Assembly (NCBI GenBank): GCA_947561395.2 | Contig: OX387194.1 | Coordinates: 22,616,048-22,680,047 of the forward strand | Direction: 5' to 3' | DNA from: Buxus sempervirens | Taxonomy: Eukaryota > Streptophyta > Magnoliopsida > Buxales > Buxaceae | DNA length: 64,000 bases | Shown here: positions 51,088 to 60,000 of the stretch, one piece after another | How positions within the stretch are numbered: position 1 is the first letter of the stretch | Layout: every line of letters starts with the position of its first letter | The notes under the pieces: model-generated | What the model was told of the DNA's origin: nothing | Database searches by the model: none | Seen by the model: only the letters and a program-made list of their open reading frames with translations | Position numbers and translations under genes: made by a program

Positions 51088-54000
51088 CGAAATAGATATA
51101 GTCTGCTGAACAGAAAATTTAAGCAAAGAAATAGATAGTAAAGTGCAAACCACATGAAAGACCCCTATTATTTCTCTATGTGGTCTAAGATGTATGAGTT
51201 CACTGAGAACTCCTATATGAAAGAAACACAAAAAATACGCAAAGTCAAGCTCAACCAAGCATGTAAGGAATGCGGTGGAAATGTGTGTACAGTCTTTAGA
51301 GATATTCATCTTCACTTCATGAATTACCTTAGAGTTGCAAATTAAGGAACTTCCCCCTGCCCTCTTATAACTGCCATGCAGTGCATTATGAAATTGTCTA
51401 GATACCTCCGGTTTGACACACATCCTAACTACAAACATCGAGGATTTCACCTCTTTTCATGGTAATCAGAAGTATTCCACATGTATATTGTAGTTTATGG
51501 GCTTTCGACCAATCGAAGCACTATGCCAAGTCACTATTTGCAGAAAGGAGAATAAATCCAAATATGCCCACAACATTTTTGTAAAGTCTGGCTCTAAACA
51601 ATAGCACGATCTTAACCTATAATACCTTTCAAAGATTTCCCTTCAAGGTCTTATATCATTTTGGTAATCCCAACTTATAAGCTATGTATTGGATTCCATG
51701 GAAAGTCCTCACTACAAATGTAAGGTTATGAACAAGGATTTTTGGTGACTGTCGGTAAACCTTCACACCTCACCGATTCCAAAAACAATGTTTAGCATGT
51801 TGGACTCATGCATGAAACACAAACAACTCCTAGCTTATACATAATGAAGTTCACACCTGGTTTACACCAACACCCATAGCATGAGCATGTCAACTTTATG
51901 ATACAGGGCAATTTGATAAATAATCTACTCAGTAGAATGTCATAATCATGTTCTTCGATATGTTTGAAAGCAAATATAATAATAAAGTTGCATAAAAATA
52001 CTTAATTACTCAAAAATACCAAAATTCTGGGTTTGGCGATTAACCTATGATTAACCTACACTTCCCAATTAGGTTTTCCTAAAGTTAAAATTTTCTTAAA
52101 GTTTCTCAGGATTAATTCCCATGATCAATCGTAAATCCGCAATTAGCTTCCGCAATTAATTTATGAAATACGTGATTAATCTACGGTACCCATTCTAGAG
52201 TGGCGATTAATCTACGATTCTCGCGATTAATCTATGGCTCTGTCAGAATTTTCCAACTTTATTTTTCTTCAACTTTTTCGATTCTAAACTCAATGAAACT
52301 ATTCTAAATTTAATTCTCATCATTTTAAAACATTAATTACTCAATAATATGCATAAAAACACAACAATAAATCATCAAATATAATCATTCACATGAAAAC
52401 ATCAAAATTCCTTAGTTTTACTGATTTTCTTCATACCTAACATTTTTTTCATTACTTTTCTCATCTTTTATGCATCTAACAAACTTAATTATATTCCAGA
52501 AACACATCCCAACCAATTCCACACAATCCCACATAAAAATCACGAAATCACATATCCAAACCATAGAAATCATGCTTAAAACCATGAAAACATCATCATA
52601 CATGTCTATATAATGAAAATAACTGTACATATCACAGAATCAAAACATGATCTAAACATACCATCCTACATGTTAAAGCTCTCCCTAGAACGAAATCTAT
52701 AGATCCACCTACCTCAATGCTATATATGCTTTGGTTGCTAAAATCTCTTGAATTTCCCTCGAGTTGATCTCCCAAAATCTGTCCTTTCTTCCTCTAGAAG
52801 CACATGCCTAGCACTTTAGGATTTTCTCCAAAGATCACCACACGCCCAAGTCTAACAAGAGAGAATAAAAGGTCCTAATTTTAGATTAAAATTAGTATTT
52901 ATATTACGGTTCCAGTATTTAATTACCATCCGACCCAAATCTGTAGAGAGCTTGGGTTAGGTGTACCCTCCTTATTTTAATGAAATGGGCTAACCCACCT
53001 AACCTTAATTAATTGTTTTAAATTTAATTACTAATTTACTGTTTTACCCTTTTTAAAATTTTAAGGTGTTACAAGACATGCATTGTTTTGCATTCTAAAT
53101 CATTTGAATGCCCCTAAAAATATACATAGATAATTTAAAGCTGGAAAGTATATTTTAATGAACATAAAAAGTAATTAATACCTCAGAACTGAAATTCTTT
53201 TCCTTTCCGTTGTTTTTTATTTATTTATTGGGGGACGTGTGTTGAAGGGTAATAGTTATTGTTATTAGAACACTAATTTTATAGCAACTCTATGTATAAT
53301 AGTGATTAATAATTATCTAACTATTTATATAGTGTATAAATTTATTTTTGTAACTTTTTTAATTCTTTTGGATTTATAGTGTATAAATCTATATATCATT
53401 TTGGATTTGAAACCGGGCAGGAAACAAAAGATAAAAACACTGCAAAGAAAGGGGGAAAACACAGACTTCCTATTCTTACCTTGAAACAAACGATATACAG
53501 TAGTTTTATAGGCTAGCAATTACAATCAATCGAACAGATAATGCAGCTAGAAATTACAGAAAAAAACACCATATTTAGAAAACAACCAAATCTGGATTTT
53601 ATCCTTATTTCAGAAAATAAGGAGAATCCTAGATTCTCTAGAGTCCTCCTTAAGCTGGACTAAAAACGTTGAATAGACCCAGCTTGTCAACCATCTTCTC
53701 AAACACAGGCTTCAATAATCCCTTAGTCCACAAATCTGTAGCTTGTTGTGATGAAGGCACATACACAACACGAATACTGCCTTCTTAAATTTTTTCTTTG
53801 ATGAAATGGTGGTACACCTCTACATGCTTTGTTCATCATGATGAACAGGATTACGAGAGATGGCAATGACAGCCTTGTTGTTGCAGTAGATCTTCATAGA
53901 TTCATTCTCTATAAACTTCAGTTCATTCAGCCGTAACTTCAACCAGAGCAATTTGCAAATTCCATGTGCTAAAGCTCTAAATTCTGCCTCAACACTACTG

Positions 54001-57000
54001 CTACCCACCATTGTCTATTTCTTGCTCCTCCAAATCACTAGATTTCTCCACACAAAGCTGCAATATCCGGTTATTGATCTCCTATCTTTCACTGATCCAA
54101 CCCAATCTGCATCCCTAAAAGCTTCAACACTCCTATCTTCATTCTTATTGAAAAATAGACCTCGTCTCGGAGTCCCTTTGAGGTACTTCAAAATTTGATA
54201 CACATCTTCCATGTGTTCTTCATAAGGAGAATTCATATACTAGCTCACAACGCTAACTACAAAGGTAATATCAGGTCTAGTATGAGAAAAATAAATAAGC
54301 TTTCCTACTAGACATTGATACAGACCCTTATCAACCAGTGTTCAAAGAATGTCACATCCATTGAAATATAGCACTTATGTGTTTCTGGTGAGTAACACTT
54401 GTACAATTTTTGTAGGAGAGTATCCTAAGGAAATACATTATCAGGCTTCAGGGTCAAGTTTACTCTTATCATTATTATGGATGTAAACAAAAATAAGTAT
54501 AGCCAAAGATTCTTAGAGGAACTGAAGAGGTAGATCGGATGTAAGGGTAGGTTTTGAGGAAATAGTTTAAAGGTGTTTCATAATTGAGAACTAGGGTTGG
54601 CATCCTATTTATAACTTACAATATAGTAGGCAGTTAGGACAAACATCCCCCCAGAAATGTTTTGGTACATTATTTGTGACCATGATGGCTTTAGTGATCT
54701 CGAGAAGTGACGGTTTTTTTCTTTTAGCAATGCCATTTTGTTGTGGGGGTTATTATGCAAGTTCTTTGATGTATAATGCCATTTTCAGAGAGAGAGCTTC
54801 TTAGAATATAGTGAAAATATTCTTTTCCATTATTTGTTTTGAAAATTTTAATTTTTGCATTATATTGAGTTTTAATCATGGCATAAAAACTTTTGAAGAC
54901 TTGCTTTGCTTTAGATTTTTCTTTCAAAAGATATACCAACAAACTCAAGTGTGATCATCAATAAATGTGATAAACCTATTTTTTCCCATTGACTTTTTAA
55001 CTATTGAGGGACTTCAAGCATCACTATGGATTAATGTAAAGGGTTGGGGGGCTTTATAATTTTGAGAAGGAAAAGAGGAACGAACATGCTTGGCTAATTG
55101 ACAAATTTCACACTGAAAGGAATCTCCATTATGAAGTAGGGATGGAAACAAAGTTTGGAAATACGAAAAACTTGGGTAACCTAGCTTACAGTGCCATGGA
55201 ATTATTTTTTGTTCTCTAGAAAGAGACAACTCACAGTTGGAGCTTGTTCATTCAATTTGCCTTCCTCCTTGAAATAGTATAGACCCTCATGTTATCTTCT
55301 TCCCTGAAGTCAGGTTGTGAAACACACAAGAAGACTCAAAAAAGTGAACACCGCACTTTAAATCTCTAGTCAGCTTACTAATAGAGAGAAGATTACATGA
55401 TAAATCTGGCACATGTAAAACCGAATGTAGTTCAATATTAGGACTAATTTTAATAGTTCCAGTTCCTACCACTGTTGAAAGGGATCCATCCGCTATTTTA
55501 ATCTTAAAATTCCCTGAACTAGGACTATAAGGAGAAAACATTTTTTCACAGCTCGTCATGTAATCTGTGGCTCCAGAGTCAATCATCCATAGTCCTGAAA
55601 CACTGCTGAAACTTTTAAGGGTTGAGAAAAAATTACCTCTCTATGCTAGTAATGAGGTATTGGTGGCTGCCTGTAATGGTGTCAGCAGCTTATATAGCTG
55701 CTCTAATTGTTCTTTAGTGAGATAAAACTGTGTATCTCCTCCACAATCATTCTGCTTCAGACTGAGATTAGGTTCAGATTGGTTGGTGTTCTCGGCCTGG
55801 AAACCAGAGGGTTGTAGGTTTCCAGCCCTATTATTTTTCTAGTTTGGCCGCATACCACGTAACTTCTAGCAGCGATCTTTGGTGTGATTCGTTTTCTTGC
55901 AGAAATCACGCCAAAGATTGTTTCTTCTCAGGTTCCTAGGAGATTCTTGGCCAAGGGCGGCTAAGGTAGAAGTTTAGGTTAATGGTGGCTCGTGTCCACT
56001 CAACATAAGTCGTTTTTAGCTTGCCTCTCTCAGCAATAAAAGGAAGGGGTTTAATTCCTAGAAGTCGGCCCTTGACTTCATCGAGGTCAGAATTCGGCCC
56101 CTCCAAAAAGTCATATACGCGTTCTTTTTCAATCTGCTTTTGGTATTTTTCAACAGCATCGTGACATGACCAATTACTATGAACAAATAGGTCAATCTCC
56201 TGTCATGACCGAGTCAAGGCATTGAAATATTGTGCAACATCTAGTTCCCCTTCTTTCAATTCACGAGCTCTGTTTCGAAGATAAAAAAGCTGAGCTGAGT
56301 TTTCCAATTCTGAGAAGGCTAGAGTCAATGTTCCCATAATTCCTTAGCAATGCAATAATATAGGTAAGACTCCTTGATGTCTTCCTCCATTGAGTTAACA
56401 ATCCACGCCATAACCATTGAGTTTTCATCATTCCATATCAAATAAGAAGGATCTCCTGCCTCAGGTTTTTTTGTTGTTGGGCTTTCCACATAACCAAGAC
56501 GGTCTCGTCCTTTTATCACCTTTAGAGCAAACCAAGGTTTATCGTTTCGGTGCCGCCCATTGCCCGAAACGAAATTTCGCTGGCACGCCGTCGAAACAGT
56601 GGAAAAATTAAAAAAGGGCAAAAAATGGACAAAAACTGTATTTTTTGGATTTTGGGGAAATTTTGCCGGAACGCTGCTCCGTTTCGCCGGCACGCCCGCC
56701 CCGTTTCGCCAATAAAAAATGAACAAATATTCATTTCCCTCCCCTGTTTTGCCCGTTTCGCTCTGCATGCCGCCTTGTTTTGCCGGCACGTCGCCAAAAA
56801 TTGTCAGCAATGCAATTAAACGATTTTCTGCCTTAGAAATGCATCGTTACCTAAAAAAAAACGAAATTTCGGTGGCATGCCGCGGCGTTCCGCCGAAACT
56901 GTAAACACTGGAGCAAACCAAGACCATTGAAGGAAAGTTTTGATTATTCAGTTTTGTGGTTGTGATTTGAAGGGAAGAATTTTCAAAAAAGGTTGAAAAA

Positions 57001-60000
57001 TTTCAGCGGGTGAAATTTTAGAAACGGGTGAAAGGCTTTCCAAAGAGACCTCAGAACCAGCATCCCTGCTCTCACTAGTCAAGGATTTTCTATACATATT
57101 TTTGTCTCAACTAGCTCCGGCTCTGATACCATAAAACCTGTAGGAAACAAAAGATAAAAACACTGCAGAGAAAGGGGGGAAAACACAGACTTCTTATTCT
57201 TACCTTGAAACAAAATATATAGAATAGTTTTATAGGCTAAGTTCTGTGACAACAGCCATTTTTTTTAGGAAAGAAATAAAAACTAAATGGAGAGAATCAA
57301 GGTGATCCAAACTATTTTACAGCTAGAAATTATAATAAATCTAATAGATATCATAGCTAGCAATTACAGAAAAAAACACCATATTTAGAAAACAACGAAA
57401 TCTGGATTCTATCCTTATTTCAGAAAACAAGGAGAATCCAAGATTCTCTAAGGGATTATCTTTCAATTTCCTAATAGAAATTGGTTTATCATCCATAGTA
57501 TGCCAGTATTGGTCTGTTAAAAAATTTGAAGAAATCAGTCACAATTTTTTGGTATATTTAGTTTATCTCAAACATTTAAAGCAATATATAAATAGTAACA
57601 CACAGAGAGATAAATAAGGCACTCACCTAGGTGCCTGGGCAAGTAGGCAGTTTTTCTGAGGTGAAGATAGCACTAGCCTTGGTAGAGCATCCCTAGGTGT
57701 GTGCCTTGGACCCTAGGCAAGTGCCTAGGCCAAAAGGGGATTGCCAAATCACATATTTTTGCCAAGCATTTGCCTATTTTAATGTGCATATGTGTGTGTA
57801 CGAGCTCATGCTTGTGTGCGTGTGCGTGCATGCATCTATCTATCGATGTACACTCCCTGTTTCAATTTTAAAATATATATTCTCTGCTTTAATTTTATAC
57901 ATATGTTTGTATTTTTTATGTTAACGCATATATTGCTTTTGTATATGTTATGATTTATTTATTATTGGATTGTTTCAAGAAAAAAAATTGTTGCCCAGCC
58001 CAGGTGAGTGCCTAGTCACCTCGGTTATGCTTGCTTGATGGGCAGGTCTATTGCTAGTTCTAGCCGAGGCTATATCAAAACATTGGAGGCAATATATTAT
58101 TTCATTTTTTTTTAATATCATTAGAATTTTCAAGGTTTTACTATTTACAAATCAATCAATCAATTAATTACCAAATGCCTTATGTCAACTAGTTGGGGTT
58201 AGCAAGATGAATCCTGTTCTTCCATCCCAATTTGTAGGAAGAAACATTGTAGTTGGATTATGGTTATTTAAATCCTTTCTAATTGACTCTATCCAAGTTT
58301 TTTGGACCTTCCTCTTTTCATCTTAGATTTTTCAATGTGTTCCATCTCTTATCTTCTTATTATAGTTGCCTGTCTAGGTCTTTGTTTTACATGCACAAAT
58401 CTTCTTAAATTATTTTCCTTTATCTGAACACCTATTTAGGCAATGCTTAACCATCCTCAAATAAATTCGTTCTTTATATCATCTTTCTTAGTCTTACCTC
58501 ACATCCATCTCAGCATTTGCATCTCCACAATACTCATCATGTGAATATATTTCCTTTTTATTGCCCAAGATTCTATTGATAAATCATTACAAGTGTAATG
58601 ACTGTCTTGTAAATTATTATTATTATTTTTTAGTTTAAGTGGAATGTGTTGATCACGTAACACTTTGGAAGGCCCTATGCAATCGAGACATCTAAAGATA
58701 ATTCTGTGTGAAATATTTGGCCATCCGTTAAATACACGAGCAACCCCACATATTTTTCAGTTTGACTCTAAATGTACCCAAGGTTTGACTTTTCGGCCAC
58801 TTAGCGGCACGAAAAGCATCATCGAGATGGCCACCCTAGTGTTTTGCTGGCGTGCCGGCGAAACAGAGCGAAATGGGGAGAAATGCTGCTAAATAGTCAC
58901 AAAATTGGTGATTTTGATTTACAATGAGTAAATTGTATAAAATTTAGCCCAATTTAGATGAAATTTTGTACGGAAAACTTTATTCCTCTTCTATTTGGAC
59001 AAAAAATCTTTACATTTATTGCGTAAAATCAATTATTTATCTCAAGTAAATGGGTGATTTTTAGCAATAAATGTTTAAATTCTCGTCCAAATATGGAGGA
59101 ATAGAGCTCTTTCATATGAAATTTCGTCTAAGTTAGGCTAATTTCATACAATTTGAGTGTTTTAAATTGAAATCACCCAATTTTGGGGCTGTTTTACTAC
59201 ATTTTGCCAACTTTTCATTGGCACGTCACTAGAATCTCACTAATTTTTCCTAAATTTTGCCAGAACCTGTTTTTTCCCCGTTTCAGCGAAATTTCGGCGG
59301 CGTGCCACCGAAATTCCATTTCGTTGGCTTGGCGAAATGCCAATCAGCACGAAATGGCGAACCTTGAATGTACCAGAGAAAAAAGAGGGGAGGAGGGGCG
59401 GCTAAGGAAAGGTTCATACTGACCTCTCGTTTTTTCACAAAACTAGCCAAATGCATGAGACTTGTCAAGCCACTAGGAAAATGACTTTTTGAATCTGATA
59501 GGAATTAATAGATATACATAACAAGTGTTTTAGAGTTATATTTGAAGTGGTTGAAGAATCAATGTTTATTTTCATTACTCATAAAAAAAATAAATAAATA
59601 TCACCAATATGATGATATGTCACTTGATATTGTGATATATCCCTCAATATATTATAAATAGAAACTGCATAATACATTTATTTTTGTTACTCTAGGTTAG
59701 GGGATATAGCACTTGGTATCTTGAGGGATATATCAATATTTAAAACCATGATTTGGATACCACATTCACTTCCAATTTCCATGTTATATGGTTGTCATCA
59801 TCTGTTGAAGTGGTGATTGATTGCTAAAGATCATATGGAATCAATTTTTTTGCAGAAACCCTAACTGATAGAGTCTTACCATCAGCTGCTTTGGTACCAG
59901 AAGTAATGCATGAAGGACGAGGAAATGGAGCCATGTCAGCCAGGCCCACTACTCTGAACTCTGAATGTAATCAGGTAGGTCAAATCAGTTTAGTTGGTGG

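Larger units (their letters stand above)
50271..53071. mobile_element. LTR-F: 2.8-kb LTR-like element in intron 6
   Basis: It starts TGTCACGCCTCG and its right end is near ...AAGGTGTTACA (53061-53073). CAAGA occurs at 50266-50270 and 53072-53076, a candidate 5-bp duplication, but it overlaps the expected terminal CA, so the right boundary is ambiguous by two bases. The end types resemble LTR-A, -B and -D. No gag or pol motif was found. It carries a MITE relic and an (AT)n run. Confidence 0.65.
53416..57450 (-). mobile_element. Ty1/copia LTR retrotransposon, decayed, RT domain deleted
   Basis: Two related LTRs lie at 53416-53640 and 57139-57450. A primer-binding site (minus strand TGGTATCAGAG, 57121-57131), matching the usual initiator-Met tRNA site, lies inside the right LTR, so the element runs right to left. 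In order it carries gag, a CCHC-like knuckle near 55850-55910, protease (IDSGATDYM at 55287-55586), GAG-pre-integrase ('PWHCKLGYPS'), integrase and RNase H. Between the integrase end (~54345) and the block before RNase H (~54330) the RT domain is missing. Stops and frameshifts are frequent, and a MITE splits gag. Confidence 0.92.
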
